This document shows, piece by piece, positions 24,042 to 35,098 of a stretch of DNA of 64,000 bases. This DNA comes from Deroplatys truncata (taxonomy: Eukaryota > Arthropoda > Insecta > Mantodea > Mantidae), in the NCBI GenBank assembly GCA_030765065.1, contig CM060989.1, positions 33,533,501-33,597,500 of the forward strand, read 5' to 3'. Numbering within the stretch: position 1 is the stretch's first letter; the number at the start of each line of letters is the position of its first letter. A program made the translations under genes and the position numbers. The notes under the pieces were generated by a model, which was not told the origin of the DNA, did not search any database, and saw nothing but the letters and a program-made list of their open reading frames with translations.

Positions 24042-25278
24042 TACGAGGGTGCATTGATAAGCCCATGACTTCGTCCAGAGATAGCATTCTAATCACAGAT
24101 TTCTTGTTTGCAGAAATTCGTCATTGTTTGTTTCTTAGAGCATTGTTGAGAGCATCTAAAATAAACAGATGTGTGTTGCTTCGTAGGAAATGGAGAAAAA
24201 TGAATTTCGTGTTCTGATAAAGCACTACTTTTTACATGGTAAGACGACGAAGAAAACGGATGAAAAGCTGAACAAGTATTATGGGGACTCTGCTCCATCA
24301 CATGATTTACAAGTGGTTCACAGAATTTTGATGTGGCTGTTTGAGCACAAGAGATGCCGTGCGCACAGGATGGCTGGTTGAGGTCACAACAGAAGAAATG
24401 GTGAACAAAGTTCAGGATATTAATTTGGAAGACTGCCGAGTGAAAATCTGTGAGATAGCCAAGACCGTAAACATCTCGAGTGAACGGGTGTATAACAGTC
24501 TGAACAAATTTTTGGGCATGAGAAAACTGTCAGCAAGAAGGGTGCTGCGACTGCTCTAAGTTGAGAACAAGCGGAATTGTGTGACCATTTCACAGGGATG
24601 TTTAAACATGTTCTAGTGCAACCCAAATGAGTTTTTGCGGCGTTGATGAAACTTGGATCCATTACTATCAACCTGAAATCAAACAACAATCAAAGCAGTG
24701 GATTTCCTTTAGCGAACCTGCTCCAAAGAAAGTGAAAACCATTCCATCGGCAGGAAAAATCATGGCAGCTGTCTTTTGGGATTCACAAGGGGTGATAGAC
24801 ATCCACTACCTGGAAAAGGGAAAACGATCACAGCTTCATTTATGTCGCAATGCTGGATCAGTTTCACAAGGAAATGTTTAAGAAACAACCCCATTTGGTG
24901 AAGAAAAAGGTTCTCTTTCACCAGGATAATGCACCCACACACAAGTCAGCCATTGTCATCGCAAAATTTGTGGAATTGGGCTACGAACTGCTACCTCACT
25001 CACGATATTCTGCAGATCTGGCTGAGCGACTTCTTCTTCACAAACCTGAAAAATTGGCTCGCTGGGAAGAAATTTACGTCTAGTGAACACATCATGGTAG
25101 AAACAACCTCATATTTTGCAGACTTTGAAAGATCATATTTTTTGGAAGGTTTAAAAAAATTGGAGTAACATTGGACGTGTATTGAATTGAAAGGAGACTA
25201 TGTTGAGAAATAAAGTTGATTTTTTGGAAAACATTTTTATTTTCTTTAAAAAGTCAGACTTATCAATCTGCCCTCATA
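24042..25278 (+). mobile_element. Mariner element, family M-a copy 1
   Basis: Ends are TACGAGGGTGCATTGATAAG at 24042 and, on the minus strand, TATGAGGGCAGATTGATAAG at 25278, giving an imperfect inverted repeat beside TA. Related copies lie at 37470-38912 and 42249-43532. The length of about 1.24 kb is normal for mariner. Confidence 0.9.
24190..25168 (+). pseudogene. Mariner transposase pseudogene (M-a copy 1)
   Basis: It begins MEKNEFRVLIKHYFLHGKT. The HTH region includes NKVQDINLEDCRVKICEIAK and the WVPxLL-like linker is replaced by RRVLRLL and a stop. The catalytic region has DETWIHYYQPE and LFHQDNAPTHKSAI; the expected third block is altered (HSRYSADLAERLLLH in place of YSPDLAPSNLFLF). 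Frameshifts and stops inactivate it. Confidence 0.9.
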
Positions 25279-25859
25279 TTTCAGATGGATGAAAGTTGTG
25301 CTGAAGAAATCATTGGCTTAATGGTTTGGTTCAAGTGGTCGATAATTATTAAACATTAGGCATGTTAAACTGATGATTCCAATACATTTTTCTCAGTTTA
25401 AAATTCCCAATGTCCTTTTTTGTCATGCATGAAAAACAAATTACTTAAATAAAACATTTAGTACCTGTCTTAAGTTAATGGCCAATTTTTATAAGATAAT
25501 CCTGTCTTCACTTATTACATTCAATATTGCTACAGGCTACCGATGCCCAAATGTTCTAAAATAACTATGGATTTTCTTTTCACTTTCATAATCTTCATAT
25601 TCCAAACAGTTGTTTTAACCTTGTTTTTGCCTTCACAGACTGGCCCAGTGACAAATGCAATAAGATCCTTTTTATATCACTGTATTCCTTCTGGAATTCA
25701 TTCAATGCGGCACATAATGAGGGATAATCTTTCCCTATTAATGTGTGGAAAAGATTATGTAGCCTTTGCTAACATTACTAGTTCAATGGGATCTGTCCAA
25801 AGTGTTGTTGTTCATCAATGGTACTAGGGATTAATTGATCTGCATCATTTTCCCTCTGC
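25279..25859. other. Unassigned sequence
   Basis: A 94-codon plus-strand frame at 25543-25827 is hydrophobic at its start but has no recognisable domain and is not called. Confidence 0.4.
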
Positions 25860-26235
25860 TTCTCAATATAAAGTCTGTAAGTTATCATTTTTAAGGCCTT
25901 TGCATTTGGTGAGATGCTGTTTGTTCAGGATGACATCTTCTTCACAGAGAGTGCACTTGGGTATAGGTAGACATCGTATCTTGTAGAGGTGTTCTGTGAG
26001 GCAATTGCGGTCAGTTGCCATCCTAAATAAGGCCACTGCAGTCTTCCTTGGCATTTTTTTGTATATCAACTCTATCTTTAATATTCTTATAATCTTTATC
26101 TTTTGATTTATCATCAAGTCCCTGCTGTTTTTTGAAATGTTGTTTAATGTTATTTGTTTATTTATTTCTATTTGTCCTACAGGTTTTATTTGTTGTATTG
26201 CACCTTTCTTTGCTAATCAGCTTTTAGTTTTGAAT
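25860..26235 (-). pseudogene. LINE family L-C, C-terminal fragment
   Basis: The minus strand encodes QQIKPVGQIEINKQ, MPRKTAVALFRMATDRNCL and CTLCEEDVILNKQHLTKCKGL, matching the segment after RNase H in the element at 56840-58860, with an internal deletion joining them. A CxxC-H-C zinc-knuckle-like pattern is kept. Confidence 0.8.
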
Positions 26236-26389
26236 CATATGGATAATTCACCAAGCTCATTTAGTGACAAAGGTTTGGGTGGGAGATCCTATTTCTTGCG
26301 CAGATATTTCTTTGAATCACATAGATTAATCAAAACTTGTGATGCGATTCGGGGAATACACTATCCTTAAAATTGGCACAGATGGAAGT

Positions 26390-26870
26390 TTCAAATGCTC
26401 TGCAGCTACAAAGTTTAGTTGGTTTATTACTACTTCAGCCTCCGATCTCTCTTAAATTGGATCATGAATATACTTCTTCCTCTTCATTAAGAAATCTTCT
26501 CTCCATCTCTTCTTGAGATAGCCAGGTGATCTCTTTGTCTTAGGAATGTACTGCATTACTGCTTTGGGAATGCATTCTGGGCCAATTCTATGCAGGTGTT
26601 GTCTACAGTTACTCTGGTAATGTTGCATGTATTCCAGGACTGGTTAGATCTTCAGCTGTTGTAAATTATTGATCTTTTAGGTCCTATTTAGTATAACCAG
26701 CAGTCCTTCGCATGACTTTCATCTCTGCTTCTTTATCTTTTCTTTAGGATAAAAGCTTCACTGCCATAGCATAGGACAGGTCTTGCTAAGGTTTTGTACA
26801 GCCTTAGACAAGTGTGTTTTTGTACTAACTGGTTTGAGACATTGCTTATTCCCACTATTTTATTGAAATG
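26390..26870 (-). pseudogene. LINE family L-B-like, reverse transcriptase 3' fragment
   Basis: On the minus strand, LARPVLCYGSEAF, then AEMKVMRRTAGYTK, then YQSNCRQHLHRIG and KTKRSPGYLKKRW follow the C-terminal order of the LINE at 47240-50290 (AEMKFLRTIAGYTR, KQHLERM). Stops are present. Only the post-RT part remains. Confidence 0.7.
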
Positions 26871-26959
26871 CTAATGCTACATGGATGGGAACACCACCAC
26901 TTCTACCTCTTCAAGTTAGCAAACCGTTGAGCAGTAATAATAAATTGCTTTCATTTCTT

Positions 26960-27294
26960 ACAAGCCTCGGATGGACCAGTATGATTCTTATGATGACCAT
27001 GGCAAGAATAAGGACATCATAAGTGTACTTCCGCAAAATTTAGAAAAGGTACAAATGATTCAAGTAAATGCAGACATAGATCATCACCACACTCGTAATA
27101 AAGACAAACTGACAATGTAATCACATCAGACAACTCTGTATGAAGGGGGTATTAATTACAAAGGGATCATGCTATACAATAAACTACCACATCCAATTAA
27201 ACAGGCCAAATCACCAAAACAATTTAAGAACAAATTAAAAAACTATTTGCACGAGCACTGCTTCCATTCTGTACAGGAGTTTTTAGATAAATAA
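26960..27294 (+). pseudogene. LINE family L-D (CR1/Jockey-type), ORF2 C-terminus
   Basis: The frame includes HHTRNKDKLTM, a stop, then TLYEGGINYKGIMLYNKLP and KSPKQFKNKLKNYL, ending VQEFLDK and a stop at 27292-27294. This is the usual extreme C-terminus of CR1/Jockey-type reverse transcriptase polyproteins. It is 5' truncated. Confidence 0.75.
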
Positions 27295-27396
27295 TATTTT
27301 AAATAAGATTCTAATGTATAAATAGGTGTTATTGTAATTGTATAGTTTTTTACATATGCTGTATATATGTAGGTCTGGGTTATTATAATTGTACTG

Positions 27397-28710
27397 TACG
27401 AGGGCAATCCCAAAAGTAAATACAAAGAAACTTTTATTGACAACAAATAGTACATAGTTTTGAAGCTTTAACATTTGTCTATTTTTCCACATAATCGCCA
27501 TTTCGGTCGATGCATTTTTGTAGACGCTGTGGCAGTTTTTGTATGCCCATGTCATACCAGCTTGCCGCCATGCTCTTGAAAAAGTGATGGACCTCATTTT
27601 TCACTTCATCGTCGTCACCGAAGCACCTTCTAGCCAAGTGTTCTTTCAACTTGGGAAACAAGTGGTAGTCACTGGGTGCTAAGTCCGGACTATAGGGTGG
27701 ATGGGTGATGGTTTCCCATCCAAACTGTTGCAGAAGATTCATGGTTTGACGGGCAGTGTGGGGGCGAGCATTGTCATGAAGAAGGCTTATGCCCTTGCTC
27801 AGCATTCCTCTTCTACGGTTCTGAATTGCCTGTCTTAGTTTTTTTAATGTCTGACAATACCTGTCGGCATTTATTGTTGTCCCAGAATCCATAAAGTTGA
27901 CCAACAATATCCGCTTTCGATCCCAAAACACAGTTGCCATGACTTTACCGGCAGACTGTGTTCTCTTGAATTTTCGCGGCTTGGGTGAACCGGAATGCCG
28001 CCACTCACATGATTGTTGTTTGGTCTCAGGTGTGAAGTGGAAAGCCCTGGTTTCATCACCCGTGACTATTGAATCCAAAAGATTGTCCTTTTCGTCTGCA
28101 TAGCGTTGAAGGAACTGGCAGGAAGTTTCAGTGTGTTGCCTTTTGTGATCTTCTGTCAGCATTCTTGGGACCCATCTTGTGCACACCTTCCAAAATTTCA
28201 ACTCTTCAATCAAAGTCTGATGAATAGTGCTTCGAGAAATCTCAGGAACAACAATGCAGAACTCATCGAGAGTGATCCGCCGATCTTGAAGCATGATTTG
28301 TTCAACCTTTGCGATTGTTTCGTCAGAAATGGACGGTCTCCCACTTCTTTCCTTGTCATGAATTTCCGTGCGACCATTTGCAAATTCTCTACACCACTTG
28401 CGGACATTTTTGACATCCATACAAGACTCTCTATACACTTCCATCAAGTGTCGATGAATTTCGACAGGTTTAACCCCTTTTGCACTCAAAAAGCGAATAA
28501 CTACGCGAACTTCTCACCTGGCGGTAGTGGCTAACGGGAGCTCCATTATAACTGGCTGCCAAGCCAAGACTGAGGGCGCTAAGGGATGTGCGGTGGTTTC
28601 AGAAGAGAGTGGAGGGAGGAAGGAAAAAAGCAGTATGGCCAACATCCACACAAACAGTTTCCCTGTGATCCCAGCGCTTTGGAGACCTTACTTTTGGGAT
28701 TACCCTTGTA
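27397..28710 (-). mobile_element. Mariner element with almost intact transposase (M-b)
   Basis: TIRs are TACGAGGGCAATCCCAAAAG at 27397 and TACAAGGGTAATCCCAAAAG (minus strand) at 28710, each starting at TA. At 1314 bp this is a full-length mariner. It lies downstream of borealin's 3' end. It is the best preserved transposon coding sequence in the window. Confidence 0.95.
27479..28546 (-). pseudogene. Mariner transposase, full length with one in-frame stop
   Basis: The natural ATG is at 28546-28544 (MELPLATTAR), followed by a single TGA at 28516-28514; after it the frame runs open for more than 340 codons to a stop at 27479. Two HTH motifs lie in the first 110 residues (PVEIHRHLMEVY; ISRSTIHQTL), then WVPRML. 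The catalytic triad is readable: GDETRAFHF, LLHDNARPHTA and YSPDLAPSDYHLF, with exactly 34 residues between the second and third Asp (DD34D, mariner). The usual DETW has become DETR. It is related to SETMAR-type transposases. It would cut and paste its own TIRs at TA sites if the stop were absent. Confidence 0.92.
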
Positions 28711-28792
28711 TATGCACACAGCTGATAAGTTATCAAGATTGTTGACAAGCTATTTTGTTATTTTTGTGTAATTACTGTAACCAAATGATGTG

Positions 28793-28998
28793 TCCCGGTA
28801 AAAATCCTTAGTATGGCTTCCTTCGGAAGGGAAGTAAAGCCAGTGGTCCTGTGTCGTAGATTTACGGCACGTAAAAGAACCTCAAGCCTGATAGAGAGGC
28901 CTCTGAGCAAAATTACTCATCTTTCACGCCCAATACAGAATGGGATGCTAAGGACCATAGTAGTTAAAGAGCATCCATAAATAAAACTGAATTTAATT
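28793..28998 (+). repeat. SINE-like repeat B, copy 2
   Basis: Same unit as at 15066-15265 and 55345-55548: it begins GTAAAAATCCTTAGTATGG and ends CCATAAATAAAACTG. The CTTCGGAAGGGAAG hairpin region is conserved. No ORF. Confidence 0.85.
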
Positions 28999-29690
28999 TA
29001 ATTCATTTAATGCAGTTCTGTTACTAGAAATATCCAAAATAGATATTTTCTCAATGCTGTTTACACTGACATCTGCTGCCTGAGATGTTAAAAGATTCAC
29101 GTACTTATTATGCGGTAAATCAATGAAAATGCTTTTACTTTTTCACTGCTTGGCATTCCGGCTTTTTGCCTTTCCTATTACATACTTATTCTGATAATAC
29201 TTGGTAGGCATCTTTAGCATAGAAGGGTCAGGTTCTGGTTGATATTTTGTGGGGTCTACCGTGTTTGACCACGGGTGAAAAAAAGCTGCACATCTTCAAG
29301 GAAATAAATACACTATTTTAATACAAATTTAATAACAGTAAAACGAAACTCAGTGCACAGAACACTTGTGAATAGATGCATATACCACACTCGTCTACTG
29401 AAAAATGAATAAGTTGAGAACACAGCAATGTTTATTAGAAAAAAGCAAGGTAGGGAAATAGACAACGGTTTTGTGGAAATATGTGGTCAGAATACTGTGA
29501 CTTTGTCCAGTTTTTCTTTAACTGTCACTTCTCTAAGTTCTCAATGTCACTGTTTAGCTGGCACTGTTCATGCACATTTATTGTTGGTTACCAGAGGTCA
29601 ATATACCCCCGCTGTTGAAACGCTGCACTTGACAGCTAGCGATTCAGTTGGTACACTCGCAAAAAAACAGATCAAAAGCTTTAACCGTTA
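28999..29690. other. Unassigned sequence
   Basis: No gene recognised. An 87-codon frame at 29428-29691 lacks domain signals. Confidence 0.45.
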
Positions 29691-29981
29691 GCCTTACTAA
29701 ACCAATCACAAGGCATCATTTCCCATTTCGGGTGGTCTATGACAAAGCAGAAGCGGAACTGGAAGCGGCTCTGTTGCCAGATGTAGGTACTTCCAACAAC
29801 GTACTTCAGTTTGTGAATCTCTAGCACATGCCTCGAGTTGTTCTTTGCAAGCTAATACTGTTCATTGTTATTTATATTTGTGGTTATTGTTGGTGTTCGT
29901 TTATGCATATATATGTTTATATTTATCTATTTTTGTATATACTTCATTCATATTATTTATATAAGATTGGAAGTGCGACAA

Positions 29982-30277
29982 TGTCTCAAAAACGACACCA
30001 ATTACTGAGTATTGATTCACAAAGTGAAAATCCTTTGCGCCGAGATGTGCCACTTAATAGTCAGGCATTGGAACTGTTAAGAAGGACCCAGGAATTCTTT
30101 GAGCAGGAGAAGGAGTATGTGGAGGTTCATGGGCATCCCTCTATTCCTGCTGATAAAGTCGTACAATGAACTGCAGCAGCTCTTGGACCAATCACAAGAA
30201 CTGTTATTTACAAGGGAGTGAAAATCCAAGAGAAAGAAGACAAAATTCCTGAACCATCTGGAACGCAGTCTGAGTGA
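29982..30277 (+). pseudogene. DDE-transposon N-terminal (HTH) fragment
   Basis: The frame starts MSQKRHQLLSIDSQSENP and continues LLRRTQEFFEQEKEYVEV, then DKVVQ, a TGA, and TAAALGPITRTVIYKG in the same frame up to a stop at 30275-30277. The pattern (a helix with FFxxEK, then a VVQxTAAALG helix-turn-helix) is like the N-terminus of insect DDE_3/IS630-type transposases. No catalytic domain follows. The identification is by resemblance only. Confidence 0.45.
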
Positions 30278-30540
30278 AAATAACTTTATTGCAGCTTATA
30301 ATTTGTTTTATTTCTCCTCACTGTAGCAGAGACGTTTGCATTATTCTGTTTCTATATTGTCAAAATTTATTCTACATACGTTGTAATTTTTATGCTGAGT
30401 TACTTTCAATTAACAATAATAATACAAAATCGTTATTATTCATTGACGTTCGCTACTTACGTATGTGGCTTAGACACGATAGAAAGGAGAACAATCAGCT
30501 GTTGTTGTTTACTAACCACTCTGGTGGGGGTATAGTGGCA

Positions 30541-30865
30541 CAATCAAATTTTAAATCAGCATGCTATGCATTTTGTTGCAGTCCAGTGAAGGGGGAACCA
30601 TGATTGCAATGAAGGATAGATACACAGATAGGTCACAGTCTGACCTATCATAGCGCTGTATACCAATTAGTGCGGTATATTCAATCTGTAATCTTAAGTT
30701 ACAATATAATGCATTAGAATCTAATGTGTTGTCATGATCATGGTGAAAATCTGTAATACTTGAATCTGCCCACAAAGCCATAAAAACACCTCCTTTGTCA
30801 TAAGATTGTAAAAAAGGCCTCTACTTCTGTACATTTTATGGGAAAGCATAAAAGTTGATTGAGTC
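30541..30865 (+). repeat. Dispersed repeat C, copy 1
   Basis: It matches 46922-47215 in the same orientation. Shared blocks include 'atgcattttgttgc', 'cctatcatagc-ctgtatacc', 'cttaagttacaatataatgc' and 'cataaaagt'. It is noncoding; no termini are obvious. One copy lies just 3' of borealin and the other inside its large intron. Confidence 0.75.
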
Positions 30866-30893
30866 AAGTATGAGTTTTAACACAGGAGTACTA

Positions 30894-30899
30894 TTTATT
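30894..30899 (-). promoter_or_regulatory. Candidate poly(A) signal for borealin
   Basis: An AATAAA hexamer on the minus strand lies about 475 nt past the borealin stop codon. In AT-rich DNA this may be chance. Confidence 0.25.
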
Positions 30900-31372
30900 T
30901 CTCCATATCCACTGGAGCCACAGAGTACCCATCTATGTGATTTACCATTACTATTTAAATGTGTTTAATTAATATAAATTTCAGTTTAAAACATACACCT
31001 ATTATATCATTTTTTGGAACTATGTCTAATTATTTTTAGAATCATAATGCATTGTTAGTTTCTAAACTTCAATGTAACACACAGAACGAAGCCCTCAAAT
31101 CATGGTAGGAATATTGCAAAAGTCACAATACAGTTTATATGGATTTTCTTAGCAGTAACTTTTGCCACATTTTAATTACAGTTCTACATATCCAAATAAT
31201 TATTTCAAGGTAACAAATGTATTTAAAAACATTGCATCACTGCTGCATATTTTACAATATGATGCATATATTATGAAATCAAACAGCATTATAAAAATAT
31301 GCACGGCTACAAAAACATTTTACAGTTTTTTTTTTGTTTGGGCAGTATTTCCTATTGTTAGTTAATGCTTCA

Positions 31373-31513
31373 CTAAAATACACTATTACTTGAAGTGATG
31401 TTAATGAAGGCCAGAAGATTTTTATTCAGTGCTTCTAACTGTTGCACTGCCTCGTCATCAAGTTCAGGCAAGGAATTAGGATCCAAGTGTTCATGTGGTA
31501 TCAGCGTCAAAAT
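31373..31513 (-). CDS. CDCA8: Borealin, last coding exon
   Basis: Encodes the C-terminal end of borealin, a subunit of the chromosomal passenger complex (with Aurora B, INCENP and survivin) that acts at centromeres and the central spindle. The exon follows a good acceptor (pyrimidine tract then TTCAAG) at 31514 and reads ILTLIPHEHLDPNSLPELDD, then a short helix with LEALNKNLLAFINITSS and a stop at 31373-31375. The pattern of a hydrophobic strand, a DP/LD segment and a terminal helix fits the borealin C-terminal dimerisation domain. It is joined in phase 0 to the exon at 50527-50721 across a 19-kb intron. Identification rests on the combined three exons. Confidence 0.82.
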   Translation of the reverse strand: MLTLIPHEHLDPNSLPELDDEAVQQLEALNKNLLAFINITSSNSVF

Positions 31514-31577
31514 CTTGAAAAAAAAAAAGAATAAATATATTTTGTAGTACATAACTAAAAGAAAAGGAACAAGGGAA

Positions 31578-31580
31578 GAA

Positions 31581-31643
<63 letters not shown>
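31578..31643 (+). repeat. (AAT)n microsatellite
   Basis: About 22 perfect AAT units directly upstream (in gene direction) of the last borealin exon, within the intron. Confidence 0.97.
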
Positions 31644-31849
31644 TTCAGTCTATCAATTAATTGATTTTGGACATGGCAATTTCAGAGGTTATATGAGGGG
31701 TGATCAGAAAGTAAGACCACAAAGCCTGCAGTGAACTGTGTACACTTTATGTCTGAGTGTACATTTTATTTCATACAAGCAATACAGGCAACTGGTAGTA
31801 CATACATTAGGTTATTTTTCGACATAATCTCCATATCGGTTTAGGCACT

Positions 31850-32873
31850 TGTCACTTTGTGGGACGAGTTTGAATATTCCCTCCTGGTAAAAATTCTATC
31901 CTTGCATGTTCAGCCACGTTGTCACAAACTGTTTCACCTCCTCGTCTGCAGCGAATCATCAGCCTCCTAGGTGCTCCCTTAAGGGAGGAGAAAGGTAAAA
32001 GTTGCTTGGTGCGAGGTCCGGGCTGTAGGGAGGATGGTCGTTGATGTTCCAGCAAAGCTGTTTCAACAGCATGGTGGTCTTCTGGGCTGTATGAGGTTGT
32101 GCGTTTTCGTGAAGGAAGATGATGTCCTTGGTGAAAATCCTGCTCATTTCCTCTCCTGATTGCTTCATGCAACTGTGTCAAGGTCTTGCAGTATCAGTCA
32201 CTGTGTGCCCTCTTTCTAAAAACTCAATGAGTATGACACCCTTGCTGTCCCAAAACCTATGGCCGTCACCTTCCCGGCAGATGCCATCACCTTAAACTTC
32301 TTTGTCTTTGGAGAGGAGGGGTGTTTCCACTCCACTGATGACCACTTACTGCTGGGAGTGTAGTGGTGGATCCATGTTTCATCATCCGTGACAATGTGGT
32401 GAAGGAAAGTGTTCCCTTCCATGGAGAATCATAGCAAAAGTTGCAGACTTGCACCCATGCGCTTCTCCTTGTGTTGGTTGGACAGATTTAGTAGAACCCA
32501 TTGGGAACAGACTTTCCGATACTGTAGAATATCATGAATAATGTGATGAACACTTCCAAATAACTTTCCCAATTCTACTGTCATGTGCCGTAACATGATC
32601 CTCCTGTTGTCCTGCATCAGCTCTTCCATGTGATCTGTGTTCAAATCTGTTGATGCTATGCTGAGCTGGCCACTGCGATCCTCATCTGACGTTTTCCCTA
32701 CCTTCTGCAAACTTTTGATACCATTCTGTGACATGCTGACGAGACACTACAGTCTCTCCATAAACCTCTACCAGATGCTGGTGAATTTCTGCCATGATTA
32801 CATGTTTCATCCACAGAAATCGAATAACAAAGTGGATTTCTTTGAGAGACCAGTTTTCCAAATGAGTTACCAT
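31850..32873 (-). pseudogene. Mariner transposase pseudogene (M-c)
   Basis: Minus-strand order: MVTHLENWSLKEIHFVIRFL at the start, HTH pieces (HQHLVEVYGETVVS; DEDRSGQLSIAST), then VTDDETWIHHYTPSS, FLHENAQPHTAQKTT and YSPDLAPSNFYLSP. In the second catalytic block the expected D is E (HEN for HDN). Several frameshifts separate the pieces, so it is inactive. Confidence 0.9.
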
Positions 32874-32879
32874 TTATGT

Positions 32880-33355
32880 TTAGTGCTGTGGAAGAAAACC
32901 GCACCCAAATTACCGACGCAATTGACAGGCTTGAGGAAGTTAACAAAGGTATGGAGACACACTTGCACCAACACATCAACACTCAGTTTGACAGACTGCA
33001 TCAACCTCCTCACCCAGCACATCCTCATCGAACCAGTGCCCAGAGGTAAAAGCCCGGGTGCAGAACCACTGACACGCTTAACGCATCGAAGACACCAGAG
33101 ATCCAAGGTTCCTGTCACGGCATGCCATGGCAGTTACCTTTACACCACAGTGGAGACTCCGCAACATTTATCAATCACCCACGATCCTCCGGAATGCTTC
33201 GGCGGAACTGGACACCATTATGACTAATGCCCCTAATAAATAGCGCCACAGCAAAATAAGTCCTACCCCTCATATTCCGTTTTCCTACCCAGACACCTCA
33301 ACAATCTCGTTTTTCCCTTATACGTTTATTTCCTGTTTTCCCTTAAAAAAAAAAA
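32880..33355 (+). mobile_element. Poly(A)-tailed insertion of unknown class
   Basis: This GC-richer stretch interrupts the 5' part of the mariner and ends in an 11-A tract at 33345-33355. Two plus-strand frames look coding: one with EENRTQITDAIDRLEEVNKG (coiled-coil-like) and one ending RNASAELDTIMTNAPNK and a stop near 33243. The tail suggests retroposition. I do not recognise the source protein, and the target duplication was not resolved. Confidence 0.45.
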
Positions 33356-33489
33356 GGTGGGTAGCTGAAACTCTGCACAGTTGCCAACCGCAAGTATTAG
33401 AATTACCGCATACTGCTAATGTCTCTATAATGATGAAACTTATCGGCCTTGTAACCTTAGTTTCTGATCAGCCCTCGTATTACAATATA

Positions 33490-34230
33490 CACACACAAAA
33501 TTACAATTATTTACAACTCATCCAAATTATACAAGCATCTATTTATTAGAAATATATTAAATTTTAATGGAAATTGTTGCTTACACACTTCTGCGGCTGC
33601 TTTAATTTCAGGCGGTAGTTTATTAAATAACTTAATTCCTTGATATAGTACATCCTTCATAGACACATTTTTATTTACATTACATCTATGATAGTTCATG
33701 TTGCTTCTTGTGTTATATTCATGCGTTTTTTATTGGTTGATACTCATCTATTACCAGCATTATTGCTCTATAATCATACAGAGAGTAGATGATGCGTATT
33801 CTTTTGTTAATAAACATCTCCCTGCAAGCTTCCCTGGCTTTTAAATTAAATATAATTCTAACACTTTTCTTTTGATACATAAGTAGCCTGTCTATGCATT
33901 TTTACAGCCCCACCCCCATATTTCAATGCCATAAATTAAATGTGGGTAATAACATTCATAATAAATAAGTTTTAAAATGTTAAGGTTCTTATAATTGCTA
34001 AAATATCTTAGTAGGTAAACCGATTTGCTGATTTTATTGCATATGTACTTGATATGTTGTGCCCATGTTAACCGATTATCTACAATAATACTACAAATTT
34101 CTGTGTTTTCACCTCTTCCACATTATTGCTGTTAACTTTCAGTATTAAATTGCAACTGTTCTTCAAAATGCTTCTACTCTCAATTTTGAACCTGTTGAGT
34201 TCAGATTTTCTGAGTCCTATGTATCAACAA
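33490..34230 (-). pseudogene. LINE family L-D (CR1/Jockey-type), RT C-terminal part
   Basis: On the minus strand: KVNSNNVEEVKT, then TWAQHIKYICNKISKSVYLL, ECYYPHLIYGIEIWGWG, LLMYQKKSVRIIF, and finally NYHRCNVNKNVSMKD with LFNKLPPEIKAAAEV. This order (LTWxxHIxxxxNKIxK, YPHLxYGIxxWG, QKKxVRIIF, LFNKLP) is typical of the post-catalytic region of CR1/Jockey-type LINEs. Stops are present. Confidence 0.8.
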
Positions 34231-34559
34231 AATTATAATTTTTAATTCTGAATTTTTACCATTATCATCATCGCTAATCAAAATGCCACTATAACTATCA
34301 CTTTCCAGCAATACTGCCTCAATTTCTTACCCTGTTAATGAGAGAAATTAGGATAATGGTAGATCTAAAGCTGCAGGAATTTTGCTGAAATTATTTCAGA
34401 AAATTAAATATTCTAACTCTCTACTATATCTTTGAGGTAATAATGTATCTAAAACATAATGAAAATCCTACAAAAATTAACTGCCAGATTCACAACCATT
34501 GCACTAGGGTAACGCACATTTCCATATAACTTCACATAAATTACAATTGTTAAAGATTA

Positions 34560-34960
34560 AATCTATTGTTGCTGCTTGTATGTGTTTTAATAAACTACCA
34601 ACTAACATGCAGCAACAAATAAAAAATATAAAACAATTTTAAAGGGAGCTGAAAAAATATATGGTCTAAAGATGCTATTATTCAATAGCGAGTATTTCTA
34701 TATGATTAAATTTTAGTATTGTTATGCTTTTTGCAGTATACATTATTAAATTTATCTATTAGACAAAACTGTACATACTAGTTTAAGGAAAGACTTTGTA
34801 CATACATTTTCTTTGTAATAGCTTGTAAGAGTAGGTTGTATATAGGGTAGAACTTAATGTATTGTATAATGTAACTCCTTCTGTACTTAGCATTCTCTTA
34901 ACAATGTCATTAATTTGTGTAATTTTAATCAGCAAATAAATAAATGAAATGAAGTATCAG
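34560..34960 (+). pseudogene. LINE family L-D, C-terminus plus 3' tail
   Basis: A frame with VFNKLPTNMQQQIKNI and FKRELKKYM is the extreme C-terminus of a CR1/Jockey-type LINE. It is followed by about 200 bp of 3' untranslated sequence ending in AAATAAATAAATG near 34960, a usual kind of LINE 3' tail. Confidence 0.7.
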
Positions 34961-35098
34961 TGTGATGTACACCACTGCCTGTTTACATTTGAATGCATGC
35001 TGAATGGAGGGAGGGTGGAAATAGGGGATGTACTGCTTTGCTTCTGATGGTAGTAGTACATCACACCATCAGCTGGTACAGATTTGCTGACCCCGGCT

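Larger units (their letters stand above)
31692..33479 (-). mobile_element. Mariner element M-c, enlarged by an insertion
   Basis: Ends are TATGAGGGGTGATCAGAAAG at 31692 and, on the minus strand, TACGAGGGCTGATCAGAAAC at 33479. The length of 1.79 kb exceeds a normal mariner because about 475 bp of foreign sequence ending in poly(A) lies at about 32880-33355, in the 5' untranslated part. It sits in the last borealin intron. Confidence 0.9.

Noticed and set aside
28106-28534. 142-codon plus-strand frame
   Set aside because: It is antisense to the mariner transposase at 27479-28546, and its codon pattern follows from that gene.
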